A stretch of 64,000 nt of DNA from Rhodothermales bacterium (GCA_022825385.1 JAJDWX010000030.1:78555-142554), one strand, 5' to 3'. Shown: positions 1-10,697, counted from the first letter of the stretch. Program-made: numbers and translations. The notes: a model not told the origin generated them from the sequence alone.

Positions 1-2216
1 TGTCCGCGTGGGAAGACGTTCCCCAGACAGGCGAAAAACCGTACGACGAGATTTACCGCGCAACCTGGTTGCAAAACTACGCGGCGGCCTACGACTGGGT
101 GTTCGATCAATTGAGCGCAGCGCAAAACGCCGAGATTCGCCGCCGCATTTCCGAAGAGGTTCAATATCTGCGCGACAACCTGACCGAGGGCAGCCGACTC
201 GCTCCGCGTCCGCATAATCATCGCTCCAAACCGGCCTGGGCCATCGGGACGGCCGCGCTGGCCCTGTCGGAGCACCCGAACGCCCGGGATTGGCTCCAGT
301 ACGCGCTCGAAGCCGCCAACTCTGTCACGCGCTATCAGTTCAGTTCGGACGGGGTCTACCGGGAAGGGGGACATTACTGGATGTATAACGCCGTGAATTT
401 CATCCCTTTTCTGTGGCACTATAAAAACGTCTCCGGCGTCAACCTGTTCGAGGACTACAAACCGGCGTTCGAGTGGCCCATCAAAATACGCACCGGTCGG
501 GGGTGGATTCCTAACGTGGAGGATTCTTACATCAAACCCGCGCCTACGCACATGGTGGCGGGAGCGTACCGCGGAAGCCCCACCGATCTCAATCCCGACG
601 CAGATTTCGCCGCCCTGTGTCAGTGGAATTACGAAAACACCCATATCTTCAACGAGGACTACACCGGAGCCACCGTAGACGTAACCTGGGAAATCGACGA
701 ATACATCCTGTTCGACGACCGTATTCCGTCGGCCCCGCCCGCGGACTCGCCCACGCAGGTTCTCGAAAGCGGACAGGTCGTCTTCCGTAACCAGTGGACC
801 AGCGGGCCGAATGATCGCTATCTGCTGTTCCACGGCGTAGCCGAGGCCGACAACCATAACCACCCCGATCAGCTTTCCTTCTTTCTCGGAGGCCGCGACG
901 CCATCCTCGCACCCGACGCAGGGTACGGCCCAAACGGCTTCTCGGACGACCGGCGCGCTTCCTGGTACACCGCGGCCAAGGCGCACAACATCGTCACTGC
1001 GGACGGGTTTCCACCCTTGACGGACAGCTTGTTCTTCCCGCCCTACGCGTACAACGTCACCCCGTTAACGCATCATTACATCGAATCGTCCTTCTTCGAT
1101 TTCGCAGAAAAACAAAGCAGTTATCTACGCCCGAACGACGCCAATCTTTTTCGGGCGGTCGGCTTTGTCGGCGAAGATTATTTCATTGTGGCGGACCTGC
1201 TGACGGGCAGTACAAGCCATACGTACCGCTCCTATCTGCACGGACGCGGCCGGTTCGATCACAACGGACGGCGCGCCTCATGGGAACCCTTCCCCAATCG
1301 ATACGGGGAAGCCGCCCGCCTGGACGCTTTCTTCTTTCCGGCAACCGCATCCGTGACCAGCGCCGCCGGGTATATCAGCCTGTTCAAGGACGAGCGGCGC
1401 GAACAGTACGTAGAGGTTTCGCAAACGGCGCAAAACGCAGCGTTCCTTCAACTCCTGATCCCGAATGCGGCGGGCGATCCGCAACCCGTCGCCGCCGACC
1501 TCAGTACGGACGCCTACGTCGCAGCCTCGCTCGAAAAAAACGACACCGTCGATGTTTTCATGCTTCAGCACGATCCGGCGCCGCAAACGCTTGCCGCCTT
1601 TGCGACGGACGCCACCCTTGCGTGGGCGCGAACGACGGACGGCGATCTTTCGCATTTCGCCTTCCGGGACGCCACCGCGTTCAGCAGCGGCCCGTTAACG
1701 CTCAAGACGGAGCGCCCTGCGACGCTTGCGCTGGATATCGGGGCGCCGGGCTCGCTCGTCATCGAGCCAAGCATAACGACGAAAGCGTTCCGACTGGAGG
1801 TATCCTGGCCGGGAGCGGCCAACGTAACGCAGGTGAAGGTGCGCGGCGAACAGGTCCCGTTCGACCGAAGCGCGGACCGGATCTCGCTCGCGATCGGAAC
1901 CCATGCGCTGGGAGCGAAAAACGAACTCCCTGCTTCGCCCGGCTTGGCGGTGCATAACTATCCCAACCCGTTCCGTAACGCCACTTCCTTCGTCATAGAC
2001 CTGGAACAGGCCGGAACCTACCGAATGGAGGTGTTCAACCTGCTCGGCCAGAAGGTGCTAACCCTCGCCGAAGGAAACGGCGTCCCGGGCAAACAACAAG
2101 TGCATTGGGATGGACGCAATGCCGACGGCGCGCACGTCCCGCCCGGCATCTACCTGGTACGGCTGACGCACGCCGAGCGGCATATCGTCGCGCGCAAAAT
2201 CGTGCGCGTTCAATAA
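1..2216 (+). CDS. Heparinase II/III-family protein with T9SS type A C-terminal sorting domain; 5' end lies outside the window
   Basis: Motif HNHPDQLSFFLGGRDAILAPDAGYG; C-terminal NYPNPFRNATSFVIDL...GQKVLTL...PPGIYLVRL sorting tail. The frame is open from base 3, so the tracked TTG start at 69 is probably internal. Confidence 0.8.
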   Translation, partial: SAWEDVPQTGEKPYDEIYRATWLQNYAAAYDWVFDQLSAAQNAEIRRRISEEVQYLRDNLTEGSRLAPRPHNHRSKPAWAIGTAALALSEHPNARDWLQYALEAANSVTRYQFSSDGVYREGGHYWMYNAVNFIPFLWHYKNVSGVNLFEDYKPAFEWPIKIRTGRGWIPNVEDSYIKPAPTHMVAGAYRGSPTDLNPDADFAALCQWNYENTHIFNEDYTGATVDVTWEIDEYILFDDRIPSAPPADSPTQVLESGQVVFRNQWTSGPNDRYLLFHGVAEADNHNHPDQLSFFLGGRDAILAPDAGYGPNGFSDDRRASWYTAAKAHNIVTADGFPPLTDSLFFPPYAYNVTPLTHHYIESSFFDFAEKQSSYLRPNDANLFRAVGFVGEDYFIVADLLTGSTSHTYRSYLHGRGRFDHNGRRASWEPFPNRYGEAARLDAFFFPATASVTSAAGYISLFKDERREQYVEVSQTAQNAAFLQLLIPNAAGDPQPVAADLSTDAYVAASLEKNDTVDVFMLQHDPAPQTLAAFATDATLAWARTTDGDLSHFAFRDATAFSSGPLTLKTERPATLALDIGAPGSLVIEPSITTKAFRLEVSWPGAANVTQVKVRGEQVPFDRSADRISLAIGTHALGAKNELPASPGLAVHNYPNPFRNATSFVIDLEQAGTYRMEVFNLLGQKVLTLAEGNGVPGKQQVHWDGRNADGAHVPPGIYLVRLTHAERHIVARKIVRVQ

Positions 2217-2333
2217 AAACGCCCGCAGCCTTGTAAATAAAATCCCTTTGGTTTAAGTTTAATTATGTAACTTGTCATACAACATACATGTTATGCGTCA
2301 TAACATGCTGAGTGCAGGAAACGCGCTCCCGTC

Positions 2334-4745
2334 ATGAACGAAACCATACGCGAACCCAACGCCATGAACCGACTTGCTACGCATTTCCGAACGCTTGCCG
2401 CCCTTTTCGCGCTTGCGCTATGGGCCTCTTCGCCCGCCCTCGCCCAGGTCGAAATCCAGGTTGCAGCAGGGCAAAACACGATTCTCGACGCGGTGGCCGC
2501 GGCGTCTCCCGGAGACATCCTTGTGCTCACTACCGACGGCGGGGCATACCCCAACGACGACGAGATCAAGCCGGACATGCCTCTCACCATCATGGCCGCG
2601 CCCGGCCTGGCGAAGCGCCCCGTATTGACGAACAACGGGACCGACGGCACGAAGGACATTATCCGGCTATACAGCGACCTGACCCTTACAGGGCTGGAAT
2701 TCGACGGGCTTAACGAAGCGAAATACGGCATCCGCACCGGCTCAGGATCCGGGGACGCCGCCAACGTGAAGAATGGCTATGTGCTGAAAATCGAGAACTG
2801 CTATTTTCGCGATATCGTGAGCGGCAGCGACGGCAACGCCTTCCGCGCCTACGGCTCCACCTGGGCCGACTCTATCGTTGTGAAAAATAGTCTGTTCGAA
2901 AATATGGGCAAGGAAGGGGTCCGGGTACGCGACGAGGACAGCGACCGGCGCGGTTTCGGTTTCTACAACGTGAAGTATTTCGAGGTATCGCATTCCACCT
3001 TCTGGGATATCAAGAACGACGCCATCAGCGTCTACGGCGGCGACGAAGACCCCAACACGGACGGGCCTGAGGTGAAGATCGACCATGTTACGATTTACAA
3101 CGCCGGACATTACGTCATCAACCTGAAAGACGTGGAAGACGCCGAGATCACCAATTCAATCCTGGTGGGCAACTACGATCTGGTCAATGCAACCGGCAAG
3201 ACCCTGGGAGCGCCCTGGCTCGTGACCGGCGCGCGCATCGCCTTCACCGACACGCTCAATGTCAGCGACGACGGCCTCTGGACAGGTCCGGCCGAACGGG
3301 CGATGCCCACGGTCGAATCGCTTTACGCCGTCGATCCCATGTTCACCGACGCAGCCAACGGGGACTTTACCCTGGCCAGCGCTTCGCCCGTCCTTGGCAA
3401 GGGCGAAGACGGTTCGAATCTGGGCGACATGCGCTGGTGGCCCGCCGGAGGCGGCGGCGGAGGAGGCGCCGTGCACAAGGTTGCCGCCGGACAGAATACG
3501 CTGCTGGACGCCGTAGGAGCCGCAGCGGCGGGCGACGTCATCGAACTCACCACAAGCGGCGGGGAATACCTCAACGACAACAATATCAACATCGTGGCGC
3601 CGCTTACGATTCGGGCCGCGGCCGGCCTGGAAAAGAAGCCGGTCATCAAAAACAACGAACCGGACGAGAGCACCCGCGTCGTCTTCGACATATTCGACGA
3701 CTTCACCCTGCACGGCATAGAGATCGACGGGCAGGCCGGAACCGATTTCAATGCGAAGTACCTGCTCCGCATCCGCAACAGCAGCGACATGGACGTGGTG
3801 GACGACATGAAACTGAAGGTGATCGACAGCTACCTGCATGACGTGGTGGTGGGCGGCGACGGCAATTTCCTCCGTCAATACGCAGAAACCCTTGCAGGCG
3901 AAGTCATTTTCGAGAATGTGGTGCTGAACAACAGCGGCAAGGAGGGCATCCGGATCAAGGACGAGTCGAGCGACCGCAAGGCGATGGGAATTCACAACGT
4001 CAAGGTCTTCAAGGTCCTGAATTCGACCATCGCGAATACGAAAGCGGACGGCATTTACGTGGATGGCGGCGACGAGGACGCAAATACGCCCGAACCGGCC
4101 TTCGAGGTGGATGGCCTGACGTGTTACAATTGCGGTTTCGGCAACGGACGCGCCATCTTTCCCCGCAACATCCTGAACGCCACGATAACCAACAGCATCC
4201 TTTCCCATAGCAATAAGGATACGGAAGGCTCGGTCCTGATCGAGGGCAACTCAAGCATCACCTATTCGAACTTGTTCGAAGTATCCCCCATCAAACTGTC
4301 CAGCGGGGCGACGATGTCGAATATAACCGAGGTTGACCCCATGTTCGCGGATCCGGCAAACCTCGACTTTACGCTTCCCGCCAACTCTCCCTTGTTGACG
4401 GCGAGCAGTACGGGAGGCGCGATTGGCGATCCGCAATGGTCCATGGGGACCACTTCGAGCGAAGAAGATATCGTTTTGCCCACACAGATAACGCTGGGGC
4501 AAAACTATCCGAACCCTTTCAATGGACAGACTACCATCCCGTACCGCATCGACGAGCCGGGACTGGCTACGCTGGAGGTGTACGATATGTTAGGTCGCCG
4601 GGTAATGAGCGTGGTGAGCGCGCACCATGCGGTGGGCGAATATGCCGCGGATATTTCGCTGGACGGCCATGCGACAGGCCTGTACGTCTACCGGCTTCGC
4701 GTGAACGACCAGGTCCAGCATCGTACGCTTACGTACTTGAAATAG
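2334..4745 (+). CDS. Secreted right-handed beta-helix protein (polysaccharide lyase/chondroitinase-B-like fold), duplicated modules, T9SS sorting tail
   Basis: Two homologous halves (VAAGQNTILDAVAAASPGDIL... and VAAGQNTLLDAVGAAAAGDVI...) joined by a poly-Gly linker; C-terminal NYPNPFNGQTTIPYRI...GLYVYRL. Confidence 0.75.
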   Translation: MNETIREPNAMNRLATHFRTLAALFALALWASSPALAQVEIQVAAGQNTILDAVAAASPGDILVLTTDGGAYPNDDEIKPDMPLTIMAAPGLAKRPVLTNNGTDGTKDIIRLYSDLTLTGLEFDGLNEAKYGIRTGSGSGDAANVKNGYVLKIENCYFRDIVSGSDGNAFRAYGSTWADSIVVKNSLFENMGKEGVRVRDEDSDRRGFGFYNVKYFEVSHSTFWDIKNDAISVYGGDEDPNTDGPEVKIDHVTIYNAGHYVINLKDVEDAEITNSILVGNYDLVNATGKTLGAPWLVTGARIAFTDTLNVSDDGLWTGPAERAMPTVESLYAVDPMFTDAANGDFTLASASPVLGKGEDGSNLGDMRWWPAGGGGGGGAVHKVAAGQNTLLDAVGAAAAGDVIELTTSGGEYLNDNNINIVAPLTIRAAAGLEKKPVIKNNEPDESTRVVFDIFDDFTLHGIEIDGQAGTDFNAKYLLRIRNSSDMDVVDDMKLKVIDSYLHDVVVGGDGNFLRQYAETLAGEVIFENVVLNNSGKEGIRIKDESSDRKAMGIHNVKVFKVLNSTIANTKADGIYVDGGDEDANTPEPAFEVDGLTCYNCGFGNGRAIFPRNILNATITNSILSHSNKDTEGSVLIEGNSSITYSNLFEVSPIKLSSGATMSNITEVDPMFADPANLDFTLPANSPLLTASSTGGAIGDPQWSMGTTSSEEDIVLPTQITLGQNYPNPFNGQTTIPYRIDEPGLATLEVYDMLGRRVMSVVSAHHAVGEYAADISLDGHATGLYVYRLRVNDQVQHRTLTYLK

Positions 4746-4753
4746 GATAAACC

Positions 4754-4785
4754 GGGGCAGGAAGCGAGCAGTCGTTTCCTGCCCC
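4754..4785 (+). terminator. Perfect 10-bp inverted repeat (GGGGCAGGAA-N12-TTCCTGCCCC): terminator or attenuator-like hairpin
   Basis: Seen directly, 9 nt after the stop at 4745 and 8 nt before the tracked TTG start at 4794; no U-tract follows. Confidence 0.5.
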
Positions 4786-4793
4786 AAACGCCC

Positions 4794-6209
4794 TTGCAGA
4801 CACTGTCCATCTTCCGGTTGGGCTGCCTGGCCGCCACGGCGGCTTTCGCCGCGCTGTCGTGGACGCCCGAAACGTTCGCTCAGCAAGAACGGTATGTCCG
4901 AACCCCGGCGGAGCTTGCCCGCGCCATCTCGAATTCGGATCCGGGGGACGCCATTGTCATGGCGAACGGCGTGTGGACGGATACGAACATTGCTTTCTAC
5001 GCCCAGGGCGCTGCGGGAGACACGATCACGTTACGCGCGGAAACCCCGGGCAAGGTCATTCTGACAGGAACGTCCAGGCTCCGTATTGGAGGAAGTTACC
5101 TGAAAGTAGAGGGATTGTGGTTCCACCAGGGCGCGCTGCAAGACGGGCATGTGATCGCCTTCCGGACGAACCAGGACCGACCGGCGCATCACAGCCGCCT
5201 TACCCAGTGCGCCGTCACAGCGTACAACCCGCCCAACTGGCTAACCGGCTACAAGTGGGTCTCCGTCTACGGCACGCATAATCGCGTGGACCATAATTAT
5301 TTCGCCGGGAAAACACACGACGCCGCCACCCTCGTCGTATGGCTCGAAGATCCGCCGGATCACAAGCCGAACCACCACCGCATAGATCATAATCATTTCG
5401 GGCCTCGCCCCCCGCTCGGCAAAAACGGAGGGGAAACCATTCGCATAGGCACAAGCCACCGCTCGATGCAGGACTCGCGCACGGTCGTCGAATACAATCT
5501 GTTCGAGCGAGCCAGTGGAGAGCACGAAATCATTTCCAACAAATCCGGAGAAAACATCTACCGTCGCAACACATTTCTCGAATCCGAGGGGACGCTTACG
5601 CTGCGCCACGGCAACCGGGCCGTGGTGAAGCAGAACTTTTTTCTTGGAAACGGCCGCGACGGCACCGGCGGCGTACGAATCATCGGAGAGGACCACCTTG
5701 TCCAGGATAATTATTTCGCAGGCTTGCGGGGAGATTCCTCTCGGGCCGCGCTCCCGATCATGAACGGCGTGCCCGATTCGCCGCTGAATCGATATTTCCA
5801 GGTCAAGAACGCCCGCATCGCGGGCAATACGTTCGTAGATACCCGCGTTACGATTTTGTACGGCATGGGAATGGACCAGGAAAAGTCCCTCCCGCCGCAA
5901 GGCGTTTCCTTTACGGACAATATCGTATACGCAGACAGCCCCGTCCCGGTGATCTTTGCCAGGGTATCTCCTCAAAACATAACATGGCGCGGCAATGTGT
6001 TCTACGGTTCCGATCCCGGCATGCCCCTGCCCCAGGGCATACAATGGGAAAATCCGAAGCTCCTCGCTGGGAAAGACGGCCTCTGGCGACCCGATCCCGC
6101 GGGCCCGGCGGCAGGCAAGGGCGCTACGCTTGCGCGCGGGCCGCTGACGCCGGCCGACGTGGGGCCCGCATGGTTCTCCCTTGCCTCCCGCGCCGCATAC
6201 GTACATTGA
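4794..6209 (+). CDS. Polysaccharide lyase family 6-like (alginate lyase / chondroitinase B family)
   Basis: Signal peptide, then RYVRTPAELARAISNSDPGDAIVMANGVW...ITLRAETPGKVILTGTSRLRIGGSYLKVEGLWF and NHFGPRPPLGKNGGETIRIGTS, PL6-like. Confidence 0.85.
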   Translation: MQTLSIFRLGCLAATAAFAALSWTPETFAQQERYVRTPAELARAISNSDPGDAIVMANGVWTDTNIAFYAQGAAGDTITLRAETPGKVILTGTSRLRIGGSYLKVEGLWFHQGALQDGHVIAFRTNQDRPAHHSRLTQCAVTAYNPPNWLTGYKWVSVYGTHNRVDHNYFAGKTHDAATLVVWLEDPPDHKPNHHRIDHNHFGPRPPLGKNGGETIRIGTSHRSMQDSRTVVEYNLFERASGEHEIISNKSGENIYRRNTFLESEGTLTLRHGNRAVVKQNFFLGNGRDGTGGVRIIGEDHLVQDNYFAGLRGDSSRAALPIMNGVPDSPLNRYFQVKNARIAGNTFVDTRVTILYGMGMDQEKSLPPQGVSFTDNIVYADSPVPVIFARVSPQNITWRGNVFYGSDPGMPLPQGIQWENPKLLAGKDGLWRPDPAGPAAGKGATLARGPLTPADVGPAWFSLASRAAYVH

Positions 6210-6292
6210 GGCTATTCTCCGGTCCAGGCAGCGTGGCCGCGGATCGAAAACAAACGGGGCCCCTTGGGCTATACGCAATCCTGGGGCGAAAG

Positions 6293-7066
6293 TTACGGCG
6301 CGCTGACTACCAGCGGTTCTTCCTGCGGCGCGGCAGCGACGTCGGCGGCCTCAACCTCCATGACCTGCCGGACATGATCTTCCGACACGTCCAGATGCCG
6401 CGCCATGCAAAGGCGGGCCTCCTCGGCGACGCCGTCCGCAATCGCTTGCAAAATCTTTCCGTGCCACGCGATGGCCGATTCCCTCGCATCCATAACCACC
6501 TGATGAACGGATGTCTTGATCCGGGGCATCAGGGTGTGAATGGGCTGAACGAGCAACGGGACCACGGGATTGCCGGACGCCTCGGCGATATGCAGGTGAA
6601 AAGCCATATCCAGCGCGGTAAGGTCGCCGCTCCCGCTCCGGCAATCTTGTAATTCCCGGAAATCCTGCTCCAGCCGGTCAAGGTCTTCGCTTGTACGGTG
6701 CAGGGCCGCCTCGGCGGCGATGGCAGGTTCGATAATCTGGCGAGCGCGAATCACGTTCAACCAATACAGCGGGCCCAGTTTCTGGTGAAGATACAATTCC
6801 AGGGGGGTCGTCACCGTTTCGGTCGTGAGCTCGCTCACAAAAATCCCGCGGCCTTTTTCGATCCGAAGCAGGCCCCTGCCGCTAAGCATGCGAAGCGCTT
6901 CGCGAAGAACGGTCCTGCTCACCCCAAACTGTTCGCATAACTGGAACTCGGGCGGCATTCTCATGCCTGGAGCCAATTGCCCCTGCCGGATTGAATCTTC
7001 GACAGCTCGCTCTACGGCATGGCTCAATAGCTGACTTTTTCCAACAGGCTTGAAGGGCTTCTGCAT
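6293..7066 (-). CDS. GntR/FadR-family transcriptional regulator
   Basis: wHTH GMRMPPEFQLCEQFGVSRTVLREALRMLSGRGLLRIEKGRGIFV plus FCD-like C-terminal domain. Confidence 0.9.
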   Translation of the reverse strand: MQKPFKPVGKSQLLSHAVERAVEDSIRQGQLAPGMRMPPEFQLCEQFGVSRTVLREALRMLSGRGLLRIEKGRGIFVSELTTETVTTPLELYLHQKLGPLYWLNVIRARQIIEPAIAAEAALHRTSEDLDRLEQDFRELQDCRSGSGDLTALDMAFHLHIAEASGNPVVPLLVQPIHTLMPRIKTSVHQVVMDARESAIAWHGKILQAIADGVAEEARLCMARHLDVSEDHVRQVMEVEAADVAAAPQEEPLVVSAP

Positions 7067-7234
7067 CGATAAGCGATCTTGGGGGAATAATCTATTCTTG
7101 GACACGTTGCGCGCCGCCTTGTTTCGTTGGAAGAAAATCTGCCGAACGCCCCAAGCCTGAAAGCGCCCGGATACGACCCTCCTCCCTGCATGGCTTTGCT
7201 GCCGCTGCCCTCCGCGGATCTAAGCAGCGCATCC

Positions 7235-8527
7235 CTAAAGCCCGAATACCCTCGGCAAGAACAGGGTAATTTCCGGAACAAAGGTGATGACAAGCAGGGC
7301 AAGCAACATGGCCGCATACAACGGCAGCAACGGCCGAACCACATCCGTCACCGGCACTTTTGCGATACCCGCTCCTGCAAAAAGCACCGTCCCGACCGGC
7401 GGGGTGCAAAGGCCAATACACAGGTTAAAGACCATCAGAATGCCGAAATGCAAGGGGTCGATCCCCAGCGTAACGACAATAGGCAAAAAGATGGGCGTAA
7501 AAATCAGGATTGCCGGGGTCATGTCCATGAACGTCCCCACTGCAAGCAATAATACATTAATGACGAGCAGAAGGACAATCTTGTTGTCGCTTAACGCAAT
7601 GAGGGCATTGGCGGCGTCTTGCGGAATGTTTTCGAACGAAAGCACCCAGGACAGCGCCAGCGAAGTACCTATAAGCAGCATCACGACGGCGGTCGTCACA
7701 ACGGAGTTGAGCAAAATAGCGGGCAACGCCCGGGGGCGTACTTCGCGATAGAGCAAAACGAGCAGCAGCGCGTACAGAACCGCAATGGCGGCGGCCTCCG
7801 TGGCTGTGAAAATACCCGCCACAATACCCCCGATGACCACCACGATAAGCGTCAAACTGGGCAAGGCGTCCACAAAACGCTTGAATACTTCCCGGACGGG
7901 AACGCGTTCGTCCTTTCCGAATCCTTTACGATAGGCTACGATGGCCGCCACCGCCATGAGCATGCCCCCAAGCAGCAGGCCGGGTAAATATCCGGCGACG
8001 AACAAGGCCGCCACGGAAACGCCGCCGCTGGCCAGCGAATAAACGATCAGCACATTGCTTGGCGGGATAATGAGTCCCGTCGTGGCCGACGAAACATTTA
8101 CGGCCGTACTAAAACTCGGCGCATACCCGTTTTCGACCATCTTCGGGTGCATAACCGAGCCGATCGCGGCGGCGGCGGCTATGCCCGAACCCGAAATAGC
8201 GCCAAAAAGCATGCATGCAATAATATTCACGAAAGCCAGGCCGCCTGGAAGCGCGCCAACAAGCGCCCGCGCAAAAGCGATAAGGCGGCGAGCAATCCCG
8301 CCGCGCCCCATGAGGTTGCCCGCCAGTATAAAGAAAGGAATCGCCAGCAAGGTAAAACTGTCGAGCCCGGTAGCGATCCGCTGGGCCGTCGTGCTTGCCG
8401 CAGGCGTAAAATCAACGGTGACCAGCATCGTGAGCAACGTCGCCATGCCGATGGAGTAGGCCACAGGCACGTCCAGCAGAAGCAGCGCCAGAAAAACAAC
8501 GACCAGTATGACGATAGCGAAACTCAT
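7235..8527 (-). CDS. dctM: TRAP transporter large permease (DctM)
   Basis: Multi-TM protein; VFLALLLLDVPVAYSIGMATLLTM, IPFFILAGNLMGRGGIARRLI. Confidence 0.9.
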   Translation of the reverse strand: MSFAIVILVVVFLALLLLDVPVAYSIGMATLLTMLVTVDFTPAASTTAQRIATGLDSFTLLAIPFFILAGNLMGRGGIARRLIAFARALVGALPGGLAFVNIIACMLFGAISGSGIAAAAAIGSVMHPKMVENGYAPSFSTAVNVSSATTGLIIPPSNVLIVYSLASGGVSVAALFVAGYLPGLLLGGMLMAVAAIVAYRKGFGKDERVPVREVFKRFVDALPSLTLIVVVIGGIVAGIFTATEAAAIAVLYALLLVLLYREVRPRALPAILLNSVVTTAVVMLLIGTSLALSWVLSFENIPQDAANALIALSDNKIVLLLVINVLLLAVGTFMDMTPAILIFTPIFLPIVVTLGIDPLHFGILMVFNLCIGLCTPPVGTVLFAGAGIAKVPVTDVVRPLLPLYAAMLLALLVITFVPEITLFLPRVFGL

Positions 8528-8589
8528 GTTGTCAGGATTTCAAGCGCATGGCCGACATGAAACAGGGCAGGTTGCAATACGCATCGCGA

Positions 8590-9111
8590 TCAGGCAACGG
8601 GCTGGGGGCAAGACGCTTCTTCGTCGCTCGCCTCCCCGCTTTTTTCTCCCTGAATCTCGCGCAGCGCGACGACGGAATAGTATAGGGTGATCAGTCCGCT
8701 GAGCGGAAGCACCGTATACACATATCCTATGGGAAACTGAAAAGCCGCCGAAAGCTGATTCAGGTCAAGCGTAACGTAGACAAGCCACCCGCCGCCGAAA
8801 ATCAATCCGACCAGCGAAAAAACGATAATCGTTCCGTACGCGAACCGTTGCGCGGCGCGCCGACGCCGACGACGAAAACGCCGCACCAGAATATCGATGC
8901 CGAGATGCGCCTGCAGCCGAAGCGCATAGGCCGCGCCCAGCAGGCTAATCCAGATCAACAGGTAACTCGCCAGTTCTTCGGTGTACGAACTGGGACTGTT
9001 AAGCAGGTATCGCGTCGCCACTTGCCACGAAACAGTCGCGACCATGGCGACCATCAGGGCGACGAGGAACCAGGACAGAATGGCGTCGACGATGCGGGTT
9101 AATTTTTGCAT
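8590..9111 (-). CDS. dctQ: TRAP transporter small permease (DctQ)
   Basis: 4-TM protein with LGAAYALRLQAHLGIDILV; position between dctM and dctP. Confidence 0.85.
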   Translation of the reverse strand: MQKLTRIVDAILSWFLVALMVAMVATVSWQVATRYLLNSPSSYTEELASYLLIWISLLGAAYALRLQAHLGIDILVRRFRRRRRRAAQRFAYGTIIVFSLVGLIFGGGWLVYVTLDLNQLSAAFQFPIGYVYTVLPLSGLITLYYSVVALREIQGEKSGEASDEEASCPQPVA

Positions 9112-9118
9112 ACGCTCT

Positions 9119-10174
9119 TCAAGGCAACGTTTGCGTTTCGTCTACGGCGTCCGGCGGCGGCGGGGACAGCGCATGAATCCGTTCGACCCATGCGCCCAAC
9201 GCTGTGCCGCGAATCGATTCGTACAGGGGGCGAACCGCTTCCTGAAAGGGATCTTTGTCCGGCCGAACCACCGTTACGCCGGCCTCTTCGACGGCGCGCA
9301 ACGCCGCCTCGGTGGCTTCCCGCCAACGTTCCCGCTGATACGCGACAGACTCCGCTACGGCCTGCTCCACCCAGCCTTGCTGCCGATCCGTAAGTTTGTT
9401 CCAGGCGCGCGTTCCGATGAGCAAAACATCCGGCGGCGCAGCATGTTCGTCAAGAGTATAATAACGCGCCTGTTCGTAATGCCGGGACCCATAAAAATTG
9501 GGAGGATTATTTTCCGCGCCGTCCACGACCCCCTGCTGAAGCGCAGTGTACAGTTCCCCATAGGCCATGGGCGTGGCGTTCGCTCCAAGCATATTGATCG
9601 TCTGGATCGAAAGATTGCTTCGCATCACGCGAATTTTTAGCCCGGCCAGGTCGTCGGGCGATTCGACACGACGATCATGGATGTAAAAACTTCTGAAACC
9701 GGCGTCGTAATAGCACAGGCCGCGAATGCGGTACGGCTCGCCTTGCAACAAAATGGCTCGCCCCGCTTCGCCCTCAAGAATTTCCCAAAGATGCGCCTCG
9801 TCGCGAAACAAGTAAGGCAAACTGTACACCCCCATCGCCGGCACGAAATTCTCTATCACGCTCGACGCCACTTTGGCCATATCAAGCGTACCGAGCTGCA
9901 GCAATTCAACCGACTCGCGCTCGTTGCCCAACTGACCGCTCGGATATATTTTCACCCGCATGGCGCCATCGGACAACGCATGGAGACGATCCCCCATATA
10001 GGCCATCCCCTGGTGCACAGGATGCGTCGCATCGAGGATATGCGCCAAACGCAGTTCGACAACATCCTGCCGTTCGCGGCAACCGGTCCCGAAAAGCAAC
10101 AAAAAAACCGCCATCCCGAAAATCTTCAGGGAAGCCGCGTATCCGGGATATATGTTCTTCGACCGGCGAGCCAT
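9119..10174 (-). CDS. dctP: TRAP transporter substrate-binding lipoprotein (DctP)
   Basis: Lipobox LLFGTGC; RLAHILDATHPVHQGM...VKIYPSGQLGNERESVELLQLGTLDM; start reassigned from 10309 to 10174. Confidence 0.88.
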   Translation of the reverse strand: MARRSKNIYPGYAASLKIFGMAVFLLLFGTGCRERQDVVELRLAHILDATHPVHQGMAYMGDRLHALSDGAMRVKIYPSGQLGNERESVELLQLGTLDMAKVASSVIENFVPAMGVYSLPYLFRDEAHLWEILEGEAGRAILLQGEPYRIRGLCYYDAGFRSFYIHDRRVESPDDLAGLKIRVMRSNLSIQTINMLGANATPMAYGELYTALQQGVVDGAENNPPNFYGSRHYEQARYYTLDEHAAPPDVLLIGTRAWNKLTDRQQGWVEQAVAESVAYQRERWREATEAALRAVEEAGVTVVRPDKDPFQEAVRPLYESIRGTALGAWVERIHALSPPPPDAVDETQTLP

Positions 10175-10271
10175 GCAGCGCGGCGACGCTCCTTGCGCCG
10201 TTATATCTGTTGGTTGGTAAAGCATCAAGGCAACGCGACGGGGAACCGGGACCATGTTGCGTCCATGGCGT

Positions 10272-10631
10272 CTACGTCCCTTCGAGAAAGCTTTCGCGAG
10301 CAGGCGCAAACACGTCGATCAGGCATCCCGCTTCGAGGGCCAACGCGCCGTGCCGAACGTCGGGCGGAATAAAAAAGCAGTCTCCTTTTGCGAGTACTTG
10401 CTTTTTCCCTCCTATTTCGACTTCAAAAGAACCCGATTCGACATAGGAAACCTGACGGTGAGGATGGTTATGCAGCATCCCCACGGCGCCCTGCTCGAAA
10501 CGCACCCGAACGAGCATGAGCTGATCGTCGTACCCCAGAATTTGCCGGGTAATGCCTTTATCCGGAGATTCCCACGCCACATCAGCGCTTTCTATGAAGC
10601 AACGAGTGGACGGCGCGTTCGAATCTGTCAT
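10272..10631 (-). CDS. kdgF: Cupin protein, KdgF-like (uronate ring opening)
   Basis: LVRVRFEQGAVGMLHNHPHRQVSYVESGSFEVEIGGKKQVLAKGDCFFIPPDVRHG; locus context. Confidence 0.75.
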   Translation of the reverse strand: MTDSNAPSTRCFIESADVAWESPDKGITRQILGYDDQLMLVRVRFEQGAVGMLHNHPHRQVSYVESGSFEVEIGGKKQVLAKGDCFFIPPDVRHGALALEAGCLIDVFAPARESFLEGT

Positions 10632-10697
10632 GTGAAAAGGGTTTGTATGCGCGTTGAAAGAACCAACGATCCGCAAGCGTACTTTCGGGGAGCGCGG

